Positions 8,992-18,897 of a DNA stretch of 64,000 bases are shown here, in pieces. Source of the stretch: Bacillota bacterium (GTDB lineage: Bacteria > Bacillota_I > Bacilli_A > Izemoplasmatales > Hujiaoplasmataceae). The stretch lies in contig JAHIVB010000010.1 in NCBI GenBank assembly GCA_018816905.1, positions 117,888 to 181,887 of the forward strand, written 5' to 3'. Both the position numbers and the translations under genes were made by a program. The stretch's first letter is position 1. Every line of letters starts with the position of its first letter. The notes beneath the pieces are model-generated. The model saw nothing but the letters and a program-made list of their open reading frames with translations, was not told the origin of the DNA and did not search any database.

Positions 8992-9020
8992 AAATAGCGA
9001 CTAAGTCGCTATTTTTTTTT
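8992..9020 (+). terminator. Terminator of the ferredoxin gene
   Basis: The stem AAATAGCGAC/GTCGCTATTT at 8992-9014 is followed by a run of T. The A-rich side may also serve the converging marR gene, which ends at 9019. Confidence 0.88.
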
Positions 9021-9459
9021 ATTTTCTTGGCTTTTTGAAGTAAGAAGAAACCTTCTTGAGTGATGCAATCAATACTTCATCCTCTTCAATATTTAAGTCT
9101 TCAAAGATCGAATCAATCATCTTTTTATGAAACTGATTATGTATTTTCAAAACCGGCTTTGCAGGAGATTCCAGAGCAATCAATACTTTTCTTCGATCTG
9201 AATCGTCTGTATATCTTCTGACATATCCTTTTTGAACGAGTGTATTGATCGCAGTAGTCGCAGAACCAATCGTAACGCCGAGCTTTGCGGCTATGTTAGT
9301 CATGTTGGGTTCTTCGACGACGGAGACGGCTTCAAGAACGTGAATTTCATTCATCGACAATTTTACGCCTTGTTTCTTTAATTCTTCCCCTTCAATCGAA
9401 AGGATTCTGTTGAAAATGTCAACCAAGAGTTCATTGATGATTGCTTTCGCTTTGCTCAT
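9019..9459 (-). CDS. MarR family transcriptional regulator
   Basis: The 146-residue protein has the MarR winged helix: LSMNEIHVLEAV, NMTNIAAKLGVTIGSATTAINTLVQKGYVRRYTDDSDRRKVLIAL, with the conserved DxRR wing at about 87-91. The start at ATG 9459 follows AGGAGGC by a few bases, and longer in-frame starts run into degV. It is the second gene of a pair with the DegV-family protein, with nine bases between them. MarR proteins of the FabT type repress fatty-acid genes in related bacteria. With a fatty-acid binding protein as partner, a role in lipid sensing is plausible but inferred. Confidence 0.88.
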   Translation of the reverse strand: MSKAKAIINELLVDIFNRILSIEGEELKKQGVKLSMNEIHVLEAVSVVEEPNMTNIAAKLGVTIGSATTAINTLVQKGYVRRYTDDSDRRKVLIALESPAKPVLKIHNQFHKKMIDSIFEDLNIEEDEVLIASLKKVSSYFKKPRK

Positions 9460-9467
9460 GATGCCTC

Positions 9468-10319
9468 CTACTCTAGTTCGATGAATCCCATACCCATGGT
9501 TCCGGGTCCTGCATGACATCCGACAACCGGAGTAAGAGGAATTAATTTGACTTCTGGCAAGCCTTCAATTTCTTGAAGTTTTTCTTGGAAATCAAGCATT
9601 TCACCCATGTTGTTGGTATAGATAATGAATACTTCGACTTTTTTTCCTTTGATTTCGTTTAATATGTGTTGGAGCATTCCATCTCTTGCTTTTTCGGTGG
9701 TACGAATTTTTTCAAGTGTAACCACTTTTCCTTCTTGTGATACATGAAGAAGGGGTTTTAATTTAAGAAGTCCTCCAAGGAATCCGCTAGCGCCGGAGAG
9801 ACGTCCGTTTTTCACAAGATATTTTAGAGTTTCAACGGTGACGAAGATATGATTATGATCTCTGATAAACTCTAATCTCTCTAAGATTTCTGGAGCAGTT
9901 AAACCCTTGTCCGCAAGTATTTTCGCCGTCATCGCCATTTTCGCTTCGACATAGGAAAGACTTAAGGAATCAAATACGTGGACAGGAACGTCCTCTAACA
10001 TTTTCGCTGCCAATATTGCATTTTGATACGTACCGCTTAAATGCTTTGAGATGGTGATGATGATGAGTTCTTCATAACCTGAAGCAACCATTTCCTTGTA
10101 CATTTCAAGAAGGTATCCGGTGCTTGTTTGTGCAGTATGAATGTCTAAATCAGGATTTTTAGTAATCCGTTCGTAGAAATCATCTGAAGTGATTTCAACG
10201 AAATCTTCAAATTCTTTGTTTTCAATGAGCAACAAGGAACGGAAAATTCTGATTTCCTTATCGTGTACCAAGTAATCGAGTCCGGAATTTCCACATACGG
10301 CAACGCCTATTTTTGACAT
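9468..10319 (-). CDS. DegV family protein, FakB-like fatty-acid binding
   Basis: DegV/FakB proteins bind a fatty acid and present it to the kinase FakA. This 283-residue copy has TAQTSTGYLLEMY near 80-92, where the family has its TSQPS-type motif, and IIITISKHLSGTYQNA near 108-123. It also has VFDSLSLSYVEA and VETLKYLVKNGRLSGASGFLGGLLKLKPLL. The usual N-terminal TDSTxDL is replaced by VCGNSGLDY, which is a little unusual. The ATG at 10319 with AAGGAGA upstream is preferred over an earlier in-frame start. It heads a two-gene operon with marR. Confidence 0.88.
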   Translation of the reverse strand: MSKIGVAVCGNSGLDYLVHDKEIRIFRSLLLIENKEFEDFVEITSDDFYERITKNPDLDIHTAQTSTGYLLEMYKEMVASGYEELIIITISKHLSGTYQNAILAAKMLEDVPVHVFDSLSLSYVEAKMAMTAKILADKGLTAPEILERLEFIRDHNHIFVTVETLKYLVKNGRLSGASGFLGGLLKLKPLLHVSQEGKVVTLEKIRTTEKARDGMLQHILNEIKGKKVEVFIIYTNNMGEMLDFQEKLQEIEGLPEVKLIPLTPVVGCHAGPGTMGMGFIELE

Positions 10320-10417
10320 GTTATTTCTCCTTTTTTGTTTTAACTTCAAATATTTTGAATTTCAAAGAGTAGTTTATCATACTCCAGAATCTTTTGCAAG
10401 AGAGAAATACTATTTTA

Positions 10418-11182
10418 CTAAATCGCCTGATATGGATTTGTATTGACCTCTGAAATCTCAAAGGAAACATCTGGAAAAGTCACGTTCAAGTCTTCGAATA
10501 TCGCCTCTTTGAAGATCTTTTCAGCATAATGTCCTATATCGAGAATCGAAAGCCCCATTTGAATGGCATCAAGTGCACTATGATAGGTGACATCCCCTGT
10601 AATGAACACATCTGCATTCTTTCTTTTTGCAGGATTCATGTGATGAGATCCACTACCGAGTGAAAGGGCTACTTTCTTAATAATAGACCTTGGAGAACCG
10701 ATTAGTTTGATATCTTCAAGTTGAAATTCTGATTTCAGTTTTTCAACGAAGATGTCAAATGGTGTTTCTTCAATCAAGCCTATTCGTCCAATTCCGACTT
10801 CATCGTCCAGTAGAGACAAGTCTTTTAATCCAAGTCTTTTTGAAAATGCGTCGTTCATTCCGCCGTCGCACACATCATAATTGGTATGCATTGAATAAAG
10901 TGCGATTCCATGTTTGATGAGTTGATGGATCATCCATCCTCGAGGGGTTTCTACTTGAACATTCATCAAGGGGGTAAAAATCAGTGGATGATGGCTGATA
11001 ACCAAATCAACTTTTTTTTCAATCGCCTCTTTGATGACTTCTTTTGTGACATCCAGTGTAATCAATACTTTTCTGGCTCTTTGATTTAAAGAACCAACCT
11101 GAACACCGACATTGTCCCAGTCATAAGCGGCTTCTTTTGGATATTTGGTTTCTAAATATTTGATGATGTCTATCGAATTCAT
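10418..11182 (-). CDS. Nif3-like dinuclear metal centre protein
   Basis: Members of the Nif3/YqfO/YbgI family form toroidal hexamers with a dinuclear metal site. GTP cyclohydrolase-like activity has been suggested, but the role is not settled. The 254 residues show WDNVGVQVGS near 22, VDLVISHHPLIF with the metal-binding HH, MHTNYDVCDGGMND, and near the end GDVTYHSALDA and DIGHYAEK. It is a short form without the PII-like insert of YqfO. The ATG at 11182 overlaps the trmK stop (ATGA), as in many Firmicutes where trmK and nif3 are adjacent. Confidence 0.9.
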   Translation of the reverse strand: MNSIDIIKYLETKYPKEAAYDWDNVGVQVGSLNQRARKVLITLDVTKEVIKEAIEKKVDLVISHHPLIFTPLMNVQVETPRGWMIHQLIKHGIALYSMHTNYDVCDGGMNDAFSKRLGLKDLSLLDDEVGIGRIGLIEETPFDIFVEKLKSEFQLEDIKLIGSPRSIIKKVALSLGSGSHHMNPAKRKNADVFITGDVTYHSALDAIQMGLSILDIGHYAEKIFKEAIFEDLNVTFPDVSFEISEVNTNPYQAI

Positions 11183-11832
11183 TTGATGCACTCCTTTAAT
11201 GATTTGATTTCGCTATCGAGGCTTCTAATCGCCGTGATTTGTCTGGCTTTTTGTCTACCTCTCTCTAGTTTCGCAATCAATTTGTGAATGTATTCTACAA
11301 ATTCAGGTGATTGTTTTAAAATGTTATAGGGACCAAATCGGACTTCTGATTTATTCAGTTTCATTTCTCCGTGTTCGATGATCATGATTTGGTAATACTT
11401 GTCGTTATCTTTGACAAACTCTTCATCAATGATTTTTAAATGATTGTTCATTAAGAAATCTCTGACTTCTGCCGGATCTGAATTCGGACTGAGAATCAGT
11501 CTTTTGACATTCTTTAAATTCCCGTGATTGAGAATGTCAACAATCATGTTTCCACCCATTCCTAAGATGGACAGAATATCAACCGAATCGTCCATTTGTT
11601 CAATGCCTTCGGATTTGATGACTTGAACATGAGGGCTTGCGTCCGATAGTTTTACATTTTCGAGGGCATTTTGAAAAGGAGCTTCCTTGTTATCGGAAGC
11701 AATCGCTTTTTTGACGTATCCTCTTTTCCAAGCTTCAATCGGTAGATAAGCATGGTCGCATCCGACATCCATCAGGCACTCAAATCCTTCCGTATGTTTC
11801 AGTGCGGATTCTAGACGAGGACTGAGTTTCAT
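11179..11832 (-). CDS. trmK: tRNA (adenine(22)-N1)-methyltransferase
   Basis: TrmK methylates A22 of tRNA using S-adenosylmethionine. The 217-residue protein opens with LSPRLESALKHTEGFECLMDVGCDHAYLPI, containing the SAM-binding DVGCDHAYL. DILSILGMGGNMIVDIL and RLILSPNSDPAEVRDFLMNN follow, and the protein ends in a helical coiled region (LIAKLERGRQKARQI). The order rpoD-trmK-nif3 is that of Bacillus. The start overlaps the rpoD stop by one base. The gene ends in TGA, which shows that TGA is read as stop here. Confidence 0.93.
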   Translation of the reverse strand: MKLSPRLESALKHTEGFECLMDVGCDHAYLPIEAWKRGYVKKAIASDNKEAPFQNALENVKLSDASPHVQVIKSEGIEQMDDSVDILSILGMGGNMIVDILNHGNLKNVKRLILSPNSDPAEVRDFLMNNHLKIIDEEFVKDNDKYYQIMIIEHGEMKLNKSEVRFGPYNILKQSPEFVEYIHKLIAKLERGRQKARQITAIRSLDSEIKSLKECIK

Positions 11833-13136
11833 TATTGTCTTCCACTCGTGAAATCTTTTAATTTCTTCGAACGGGAAGGATGACGTAATTTTCTTAGAGC
11901 TTTGGCCTCGATTTGGCGGATACGCTCACGAGTAACTCCAAATTCCTTGCCTACTTCTTCAAGCGTTCTTGTTCTTCCGTCTAAAAGACCAAAACGCATC
12001 CGAAGTACTTTTTCTTCTCTGTCTGTCAAAGTTTCCAAAACAGCATCGAGTTCACGCTTCAACATTTCTTTTGATGTGTATTCATAAGGAGTCAGTGTGT
12101 CTGGATCTGGAATGAAATCTCCCAAAGAAGAATCTTCTTCCTCTCCGACAGGAGACTCTAAAGAAATGGGTTCTTGTGCCACTTTTTGAATGATTTGGAC
12201 TTTTTCAACTGATATTTTCATTTCAGCTGCCACTTCATCAGGGTGAGGTTCTCTTTTTAATTTTTGAGTTAATGTTCTTTGAGTTCGGACTAATTTGTTG
12301 ATCGTCTCGACCATATGAACCGGAATTCGGATGGTTCTAGCCTGGTCTGCAATTGCTCTGGTGATGGCTTGACGAATCCACCAAGTCGCGTAAGTAGAAA
12401 ACTTAAACCCTTTGGTATGATCGAATTTATATACGGCTTTCATGAGACCCATGTTACCTTCTTGAATCAAGTCAAGGAATTGCATTCCTCTACCGACATA
12501 TCTTTTAGCAATCGAGACGACAAGTCGAAGATTGGCTTCGACTAGTTTCTTTTCCGAAAACTCTCCTCTTTTGAAAAGTTCTTCGAATTCAGCCATTTCT
12601 TCTTGAGAAATCGATTCTCCGTCCGTTATTTTTTGGTTGTATACGTCTCTGGCTTTTCTGGCTCTTGAAATCAAAGTCGCAATTTCATATTCTTCTTCGC
12701 CGGTCAAGAGTTCCACGCGTCCGATTTCTTTTAGATACATTCTAACAGGGTCATCCACTTTGATGGAAACGGAAGAGTCGAACTGTTTTTCCATCATCAG
12801 TTCTTCTTCAATTTCCTTGGAATAATCGAAATCGATTAATTCTTCTTCAGGAATATCCTCATCAGACAATTCATCCAAATCGATGAAATCATTTTCTTCT
12901 TCATCGGTCTCTTCGCCTTTTGCGGCTTCTCTTTCCGCTTCAAGATCCAGTGCTTCATCCAGTTCCGCTAGATCGATGTAGGCTTCAGGGAAGATGTCTT
13001 CCTTTTCAAGCGAGATTAAAATCTCGTCATAAAGCGTAGAGTTTTCATCTGCGTATTTTTTTATTTCATCGAATGTTAAAAAACCTTGTTCTTCCCAATA
13101 GGCAATCAGTTTCTTTACGATTTCGTTTTTTTCCAT
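11832..13136 (-). CDS. rpoD: RNA polymerase primary sigma factor
   Basis: Housekeeping sigma-70, 434 residues. An N-terminal region 1.1 and an acidic stretch (about 60-115) come first. Region 1.2 ([17 protein letters not shown]) and region 2 ([37 protein letters not shown], then the -10 recognition helix [20 protein letters not shown]) follow. Region 3 and region 4 ([17 protein letters not shown], [28 protein letters not shown]) complete it. It fits the TTGACA/TATAAT promoters seen across the window. Its start lies inside the end of dnaG (22-base overlap), the classic macromolecular synthesis operon order. Confidence 0.96.
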   Translation of the reverse strand: MEKNEIVKKLIAYWEEQGFLTFDEIKKYADENSTLYDEILISLEKEDIFPEAYIDLAELDEALDLEAEREAAKGEETDEEENDFIDLDELSDEDIPEEELIDFDYSKEIEEELMMEKQFDSSVSIKVDDPVRMYLKEIGRVELLTGEEEYEIATLISRARKARDVYNQKITDGESISQEEMAEFEELFKRGEFSEKKLVEANLRLVVSIAKRYVGRGMQFLDLIQEGNMGLMKAVYKFDHTKGFKFSTYATWWIRQAITRAIADQARTIRIPVHMVETINKLVRTQRTLTQKLKREPHPDEVAAEMKISVEKVQIIQKVAQEPISLESPVGEEEDSSLGDFIPDPDTLTPYEYTSKEMLKRELDAVLETLTDREEKVLRMRFGLLDGRTRTLEEVGKEFGVTRERIRQIEAKALRKLRHPSRSKKLKDFTSGRQ

Positions 13137-14923
13137 AGGTTTTCCTTTCGTATTTCTCTTATTTTTTTTGTCAATTCGACTTTCTTATTGAAAAGAGGTG
13201 TGGTTTCCTCTTTCTTCGCAAACTCTCCAAGAGCTGCGAGTTGATGGTTAACTTCTTCTATTTCAAGTTCAACTTCGTGGATTTTATAGGTCATAATCAA
13301 TTGAAGCAAGTCATCAATGGAATAAGGTTCACCATGATCATTTAGCCTTTTAGCAACTGATGCGCGTTTGCTTTCGACGAAAGTACCAATGACTTTTTCT
13401 TTCAAGTTTTCGGTGATCCCACCTTTGATGAATTCTTCCGCATTAATCAAAATTTCCAAGTTCTCGCGATCTTTTGTGAATATACCTCCGATGAGGTTAT
13501 TGATGACTTCACGGTATTCCTTCGCTTTAATGAAATAGCAAAGAATTCTTCTTTCCGCAACCACCGCTCTGTTTTGAATCACAACGTTGATAATCTTCTC
13601 TTTTCGTTTGTTCTGAGAAGTCTTGATTGCTTTGGTCAGTTGGAAATGATGCAAATCGGATTGTAAAATATCATAAGATATATTAAGATCGGCCGATAGT
13701 TTTTTGATATAGATTTCCATTAGCATTTGAGAATCGGATTTCAGTAGAATATTGAATATCCGAAGTTTTAGTTCTTCGACCTGAGAAGGTTTCGTCAAGT
13801 CAAAAGAAGATTTGAGATAATGGTATTCAAACTCAAAAGGATCCATCGACAACTCATTAATCCAGTTGACGAATGCCGCCTTGGAGTGCTTTTTGACAAA
13901 TTCGTCGGGATCGAGTTTTTCTGGAAGTAAAACAACCGAGACGCGGAGTCCTGCTTCTTCTAAAATCGGTATGGCTTTCGAAGAGGCTTCAAATCCGGCG
14001 GAGTCACCGTCATAACATAAAACGGCATGATCGGTATGTTTTTTAAGCAAATAAGCTTGTTCAGGCGTCAAAGCGGTTCCCATGGAACAAACGCCTTCTT
14101 TGATTCCTGCGGAAAAAGCTGAAATCACATCTAGGAATCCCTCAAACAAAACCACTCTTTTCTCTCTGTTAATGAAAGGAAGAGCCTTGTCTAAATTATA
14201 AAGAACTTTCCCCTTGGTAAAGATTTTTGTTTGTGGAGAATTCACGTATTTCGGTTCTAGAGGATTGTTTTCAATGATTCTACCGCTGAATCCGACCGTT
14301 TTCCCAAATTCATTCCGAATTGGAAACATCAAACGGTTTCTGAATAAATCAAAATAGTCGTTTTCTCCTTTTTTGAGAAGTCCGAGCTCGATGAGCTCAA
14401 CCGGTTCGTAATTTTCTTTCATCTGTGAGAAAAGAGCCTTGGGCTCGTCAGGAGCATAACCGATTTCAAAATATTGGATGGTATGGATATCTAACCCTCT
14501 ACCTTTGATGTACTCAAAAGCTTTCTTGCCTTTTTCAAGGTTTGTCAAATTGATTTGATAGAATGAATTGGCTGTTTCATTGATGTCATAAGAACGTTTA
14601 TGATGATCGACAAGAGTGTCATCTCCGCCGGTATCCAGTTCGATATGATATCTATCAGCCAGTTCTTTGAGTGCTTCGACAAAAGTCGTGTTCTTGTATT
14701 TCTGAACGAAAGTAATGGCGTTTCCTTTTTCTCCGCAACCGAAGCAATGGAAAAACCCTCTTTCTTTATCAACAAAAAAAGATGGTGTTTTTTCACTGTG
14801 AAAAGGACAAAGCCCTTTAAAGTTTTTTCCGGATGGCTGGAGTTGCACATAATCGCTTACGACATCAACGATATCAGCCGTATTGCGGATTAATTCAATC
14901 GACTCTTGGCTGATTCTTGCCAT
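13115..14923 (-). CDS. dnaG: DNA primase
   Basis: DnaG makes RNA primers for replication. The 602 residues contain the CHC2 zinc-binding domain ([16 protein letters not shown] then [10 protein letters not shown], about 40-67) and the catalytic core RNRLMFPI. The TOPRIM domain follows ([29 protein letters not shown]), and a helicase-binding C-terminal part completes it. Length is typical. The gene comes before rpoD and overlaps it. The gap to glyS is 20 bases, so glyS, dnaG and rpoD may be co-transcribed from the strong promoter before glyS. Confidence 0.95.
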   Translation of the reverse strand: MARISQESIELIRNTADIVDVVSDYVQLQPSGKNFKGLCPFHSEKTPSFFVDKERGFFHCFGCGEKGNAITFVQKYKNTTFVEALKELADRYHIELDTGGDDTLVDHHKRSYDINETANSFYQINLTNLEKGKKAFEYIKGRGLDIHTIQYFEIGYAPDEPKALFSQMKENYEPVELIELGLLKKGENDYFDLFRNRLMFPIRNEFGKTVGFSGRIIENNPLEPKYVNSPQTKIFTKGKVLYNLDKALPFINREKRVVLFEGFLDVISAFSAGIKEGVCSMGTALTPEQAYLLKKHTDHAVLCYDGDSAGFEASSKAIPILEEAGLRVSVVLLPEKLDPDEFVKKHSKAAFVNWINELSMDPFEFEYHYLKSSFDLTKPSQVEELKLRIFNILLKSDSQMLMEIYIKKLSADLNISYDILQSDLHHFQLTKAIKTSQNKRKEKIINVVIQNRAVVAERRILCYFIKAKEYREVINNLIGGIFTKDRENLEILINAEEFIKGGITENLKEKVIGTFVESKRASVAKRLNDHGEPYSIDDLLQLIMTYKIHEVELEIEEVNHQLAALGEFAKKEETTPLFNKKVELTKKIREIRKENLWKKTKS

Positions 14924-14943
14924 GGATTCACCAACTTTCTTTT

Positions 14944-16329
14944 TTATTTAAGTTCTTTATGAAGGGTTGTAATTAAGTCTTTCAAATCGACTTTGATCTG
15001 TTCCATGGAATCACGATACCGAATTGTGACGGTATTGTTTTCCAAGCTGTCATTATCGATGGTGACGCAAAAAGGAGTACCGATGGCGTCTTGTCTTCTG
15101 TATCTTTTTCCGATGTTTCCGGTTTCGTCAAAGACAACGTCGAATTCTTTCAATAAGGTTTGAAAGACTTCTGAAGCCAAGTCATTGTGGTATTTCTTGA
15201 CGAGAGGGAATACGGCAACTTGATAAGGAGCGAGGGAACTATGAACTTTGAGTAAAGTTCTGGTCTCTTCAGTACCTTCTAACGCTTCTTCTTCCAAAGC
15301 ATCCGTTAATACCGCTAATAATAATCTCTCTACGCCTAGCGAAGGTTCAATGACATAAGGAAGGTATTTTTCATTGGTGTCCGGGTCTAAATACATTAAG
15401 TTCTCGCCGGAGTGGTTTTGATGTTGGGTCAGGTCATAATCCGTTCTCGACGCAATTCCCCAAAGTTCATCAAATCCCCAAGGGAATTTGTATAAAATAT
15501 CTGTTGTCGCATTCGAATAAAAAGATAGTTTTTCTTTTGGATGGTCATATAATTTGACGTTTTCTTCTTTTAAACCAAGGGATAACAGAAATTCTTTTGA
15601 GAATTGTTTCCAGTAGGAAAACCATTCCAACTCCGAACCTGGCTGGCAAAAGAATTCAAGTTCCATTTGTTCGAATTCGCGCGTTCTGAAGATGAAATTA
15701 CCTGGCGTAATTTCGTTTCGGAAACTTTTTCCGATTTGTCCGATTCCAAAAGGTATTTTCTTTCTGGATGTCCTTTGAACGTTTTTAAAATTCAAGAAAA
15801 TTCCTTGCGCGGTTTCCGGACGTAAATAAAGCGAAGACTTGCTGTCTTCGACGACGCCTTGAGAAGTTTTGAACATCAGATTGAATTCTCTGATTTCCGT
15901 GTAATTGACTTCCTTGCATACAGGACAAGGGATTTTATGCTCAACGATGTAATCATACATCTGTTGTTTGCTCCACCCGTCCGCATCGACGGCCCCGTGT
16001 GTGAATTCTTCAATCAGTTTGTCTGCTCGATGTCTGGACTTGCAAGATTTACAATCCATCAAAGGATCTTGAAAGCCTCCAACGTGTCCGCTCGCAACCC
16101 AAGTTTCAGGATTCAAGAGAATCGCAGAGTCTAATCCGACATTATAGGGATTGGTTCTGACAAAAGCGTCCCACCATGCTTTTTTTATTTTGTTTTTCAG
16201 TAATACTCCTAGTGGGCCGTAGTCCCATGTATTCGCAAGACCGCCATAAATCTCAGATCCCTGATAGATAAAGCCATAGCGCTTCGCATAGGTCGAAAGT
16301 TGTTCTAACGTGTTGTTCAAATGAATCAT
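14944..16329 (-). CDS. glyS: Glycyl-tRNA synthetase, dimeric (alpha2) type
   Basis: This class II synthetase charges tRNA-Gly. The 461 residues start [38 protein letters not shown] and contain a zinc cluster (CKSCKSRH ... CPVCKEV). Motif 2 is [25 protein letters not shown]. Motif 3 ([14 protein letters not shown]) and the anticodon-binding domain ([10 protein letters not shown]) follow. This is the single-chain archaeal/eukaryotic-like form also used by Mollicutes and Staphylococcus, not the GlyQ+GlyS pair. The 122-base upstream gap is too short for a T-box and shows only a promoter. Confidence 0.95.
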   Translation of the reverse strand: MIHLNNTLEQLSTYAKRYGFIYQGSEIYGGLANTWDYGPLGVLLKNKIKKAWWDAFVRTNPYNVGLDSAILLNPETWVASGHVGGFQDPLMDCKSCKSRHRADKLIEEFTHGAVDADGWSKQQMYDYIVEHKIPCPVCKEVNYTEIREFNLMFKTSQGVVEDSKSSLYLRPETAQGIFLNFKNVQRTSRKKIPFGIGQIGKSFRNEITPGNFIFRTREFEQMELEFFCQPGSELEWFSYWKQFSKEFLLSLGLKEENVKLYDHPKEKLSFYSNATTDILYKFPWGFDELWGIASRTDYDLTQHQNHSGENLMYLDPDTNEKYLPYVIEPSLGVERLLLAVLTDALEEEALEGTEETRTLLKVHSSLAPYQVAVFPLVKKYHNDLASEVFQTLLKEFDVVFDETGNIGKRYRRQDAIGTPFCVTIDNDSLENNTVTIRYRDSMEQIKVDLKDLITTLHKELK

Positions 16330-16360
16330 CCTCTCCGTAAAGGCATATTATCTCATTTTA

Positions 16361-16388
16361 ATTATATAGCTTATGGTTGGTTTGTCAA
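16361..16388 (-). promoter_or_regulatory. Consensus promoter of glyS(-dnaG-rpoD)
   Basis: On the minus strand TTGACA (16383-16388) and TATAAT (16361-16366) are both perfect hexamers, spaced by 16 bp, about 30 bases before the glyS ATG. Confidence 0.8.
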
Positions 16389-16436
16389 GGTTTGTTATAT
16401 ATATAAAATATATAAAATGGCCAAATTATAAGAAGA

Positions 16437-16482
16437 AACAGTGCTTATGGATTAATAGCCGATTAATCCTTCGAGCACTGTT
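16437..16482 (-). terminator. Long stem-loop across the recO stop codon
   Basis: Two nested inverted repeats form one long hairpin: AACAGTGCT (16437-16445) with AGCACTGTT (16474-16482), and GGATTAAT with ATTAATCC inside. It covers the last codons of recO. The following tract on the minus strand is only moderately U-rich, so termination is likely but could be assisted. Confidence 0.6.
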
Positions 16483-17171
16483 CTTGATTTTGTTTTAATG
16501 TTGAGGTGATACAAGTAGTAGGAATCAAGCAATTTTCTTAACTCTACAATCGTTTTGAGTTCTGTTTCAATCGATGATGGCTTCGCTAAATCGTAGTAAT
16601 AAAGGAACTCGAAAAGTTTCACGCATTTTTCAGAAAAATTCGGTTTTGACTGGGTATGATCATGACAAGTCATTCCCCCATCCTTGATTGAAAAAGATAA
16701 ATCATGGGTGTCTTTACAAATGACGCACTCATGAAATCTTGGATTGACTCCCAGTAAAAACAATAGTTTCGCTTCAAACATGTTGATGTAAGGAACGTAT
16801 TCCATTTCTGATTCTACTTTTCGTAAGATTTTGATAAGAAAAGGGTAACTCTTGGGATGATCTAATCCTCCATCGGAAAAATGTTCGACGAGTTCTAAAA
16901 TGTGGAGCACATATGTGTATTTATCGAGCGATTCTTTGATTCCTTTGAAATACTCGATGATATTCATCTCTTTTACTGTTTTTAGACTTTTGCCGGAGGC
17001 ATAAATCCGAACATACGACAAGGTGTCTTTCGTTCCTAGGAACGGACTCTTCAACTGATTCGCTCCCCGTATCAAGAAACTTTGCATTCCTTTTTCGGTA
17101 TAGACGTAGATGATTTGACTTGTCTCTTTATAATCGAGATGTTTTAAAATGATACCTTCAAAAACATCCAT
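16452..17171 (-). CDS. recO: DNA repair protein RecO
   Basis: RecO anneals single strands and loads RecA in the RecFOR pathway. The 239 residues start with the OB fold typical of the family (FEGIILKHLDYKETSQIIYVYTEKG, then the IRGANQLKSPF segment). A helical domain with a zinc-type cluster follows (CVICKDTHDLSFSIKDGGMTC..H). The gene follows era with nine bases between them, the usual Firmicutes order phoH-ybeY-cdd-era-recO. Sequence is divergent, as is normal for RecO. The 3' end is folded into a long hairpin. Confidence 0.9.
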   Translation of the reverse strand: MDVFEGIILKHLDYKETSQIIYVYTEKGMQSFLIRGANQLKSPFLGTKDTLSYVRIYASGKSLKTVKEMNIIEYFKGIKESLDKYTYVLHILELVEHFSDGGLDHPKSYPFLIKILRKVESEMEYVPYINMFEAKLLFLLGVNPRFHECVICKDTHDLSFSIKDGGMTCHDHTQSKPNFSEKCVKLFEFLYYYDLAKPSSIETELKTIVELRKLLDSYYLYHLNIKTKSRTVLEGLIGY

Positions 17172-17180
17172 AGTATCCCT

Positions 17181-18074
17181 CTATTCTTGATTTGGTTTAT
17201 ATCCGTAGGAACGTAAATAATACTCTCTGTTTCGCCAGTCTGCTTCTACTTTGACGAATAATTCGAGAAAGACTTGTTTACCGAATAAATTTTCTATGTC
17301 GATTCGCGCAAGTGAACCGATTTGTTTTAACATCGATCCGCCTTTTCCGATGATGATTCCTTTTTGAGAATTGCGTTCAACGATGATCGTTGCGATGATT
17401 TCAACCAACTTTTTCTTGTTTTTTAGTTGGTCAATCGTCACCATCACAGAATGAGGAACTTCTTCTCTCGTTAATTCCAAGATTTTTTCGCGAATGAATT
17501 CCGTAATCAAGAAGGTCTCCGGACGATCGGAGATTTCACCGTCAGGATAAAACTTCGGTCCTTCTGGAAGTTGTTTTTTGATGTCATCCATTAGATGGTT
17601 GACGTTGTCCCCAGTCAGTGCAGAAATCGCTAAAGAGTCTTTGAACTCGAAAGCGGCTTTATAAACATCCAGCGCTTCTCTCAGTCTTCGATAGTCTTTG
17701 ATCGTATCGAGTTTGTTTGCGATTAAAAATACAGGTGTTTTGACTCCTGCTAATTCCTTCAGAATTCCCAAGTTACGTTCTTTAACATCATCAAATGCAT
17801 TGACTAAGAACAGAACCAGATCCACGGCTTTCACGGTGTTCAGTGCGGATGAAGTCATGTATTCACCCAGTTTTGTTTTTGCTTTGTGAATTCCTGGCGT
17901 GTCCATGAATACGATTTGAGAATCTTCATCCGTATAAATACCAGAAAATACGTTTCTGGTTGTTTGTGGTTTGTCAGATACGATGGCGACTTTCTGTTTC
18001 ATTACTTGATTTAAAAACGTTGATTTCCCTACATTGGGTTCGCCGATGATGGATACGAATCCGGAACGAAACAT
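17181..18074 (-). CDS. era: GTPase Era
   Basis: Era is an essential GTPase that binds the 3' end of 16S rRNA during 30S assembly. The 297 residues contain G1 GEPNVGKST (11-19), G2 KPQTTRN, G3 DTPG (58-61), G4 NKLD and G5 SALTGDN. A KH domain follows with IIGKGGSMLKQIGSLARIDIENLF. Length is normal. The ATG overlaps the cdd stop by one base, showing translational coupling. Confidence 0.96.
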   Translation of the reverse strand: MFRSGFVSIIGEPNVGKSTFLNQVMKQKVAIVSDKPQTTRNVFSGIYTDEDSQIVFMDTPGIHKAKTKLGEYMTSSALNTVKAVDLVLFLVNAFDDVKERNLGILKELAGVKTPVFLIANKLDTIKDYRRLREALDVYKAAFEFKDSLAISALTGDNVNHLMDDIKKQLPEGPKFYPDGEISDRPETFLITEFIREKILELTREEVPHSVMVTIDQLKNKKKLVEIIATIIVERNSQKGIIIGKGGSMLKQIGSLARIDIENLFGKQVFLELFVKVEADWRNREYYLRSYGYKPNQE

Positions 18075-18466
18075 TAGAGGTCCTCTTTCGTGAAACCAAA
18101 TGGCAGCAAGTCAACATTTCTTAAAATCTTGACTTCACCTAAATTATTCGCAAGGATGACTTGAGATTCTTCTTCCATCAGTTCTCTCATGACTTGCCTG
18201 CAAGATCCGCAAGGCGAGACAAAATAATCATGGTCTGTATAGACGACGATTCTTTTGATTTGCTCTTTTTTGACACCGTTGGAGTATGCCGCAAAAAGTG
18301 CACTTCTTTCTGCACAGTTCGCAAGTCCGTAGGCGGCGTTTTCAATATTGACACCTTTGTAGATTTCTCCATTTTTCAGTTCCAAAACCGCTGAAACTGG
18401 AAAATGGGAATATGGTACATAAGCGTTTTTAGCATTTTCTTTGGCTAGTTCAATTAGTTTTTTCAT
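18074..18466 (-). CDS. cdd: Cytidine deaminase
   Basis: Cdd deaminates cytidine and deoxycytidine to uridine and deoxyuridine for pyrimidine salvage. The 130-residue protein has YVPYSHFPVSAVLE, NIENAAYGLANCAERSALF with the zinc ligand Cys and the catalytic Glu, and PCGSCRQVMREL with the other two Cys ligands. This is the tetrameric short form typical of Gram-positive bacteria. It lies between ybeY and era in one operon. Confidence 0.95.
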   Translation of the reverse strand: MKKLIELAKENAKNAYVPYSHFPVSAVLELKNGEIYKGVNIENAAYGLANCAERSALFAAYSNGVKKEQIKRIVVYTDHDYFVSPCGSCRQVMRELMEEESQVILANNLGEVKILRNVDLLPFGFTKEDL

Positions 18467-18468
18467 AA

Positions 18469-18897
18469 TTACCTCTGTAACGATGCATGTTCAAGAATCG
18501 ATTCCTGTAAATCAAACATCGCTTTTTCTTCTTCTGGATTTTGATGGTCATATCCATTGCAATGGAGGAATCCGTGACAGGCAAGAAAGCCGAGTTCTCT
18601 TGGTAAGGAATGTCCATAGGCAATGGCTTGTTCTTTGGCTTTATCGATTGAAATGAAGATATCACCTAACTCTTTTCCACCGTCCGAATTATCAAAGCTT
18701 AAGACGTCGGTTGGTCGGTCGAAATGGCGATACTTGAGATTCATGTCATGAATTTCTTGATTGGTAACGAGGATGACGTTGATGATTTTGCTTTCTTTGA
18801 TTGACAAGTCTTTTTTGGCTTGTTTGATCACTTTTTTTATTATTTTATGGTATTCTTTCGAATCATCGTATTGGTTGAAAATATTAATTTTTAGCAT
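18469..18897 (-). CDS. ybeY: Endoribonuclease YbeY
   Basis: YbeY is a metal-dependent RNase in 16S rRNA maturation and ribosome quality control. The 142-residue protein has RPTDVLSFD near 65 and the zinc motif [11 protein letters not shown] near 110-120, the HGxLHxxGYDH signature. I chose the ATG at 18897 (MLKINIFNQ), which matches family N-termini. The open frame runs further upstream inside phoH but without similarity. The start overlaps the end of phoH by 14 bases. Confidence 0.94.
   Translation of the reverse strand: MLKINIFNQYDDSKEYHKIIKKVIKQAKKDLSIKESKIINVILVTNQEIHDMNLKYRHFDRPTDVLSFDNSDGGKELGDIFISIDKAKEQAIAYGHSLPRELGFLACHGFLHCNGYDHQNPEEEKAMFDLQESILEHASLQR

Noticed and set aside
16330..16451. 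T-box riboswitch before glyS
   Set aside because: Only 122 bases are available and they carry a perfect promoter close to the start. No specifier stem or T-box sequence was found.
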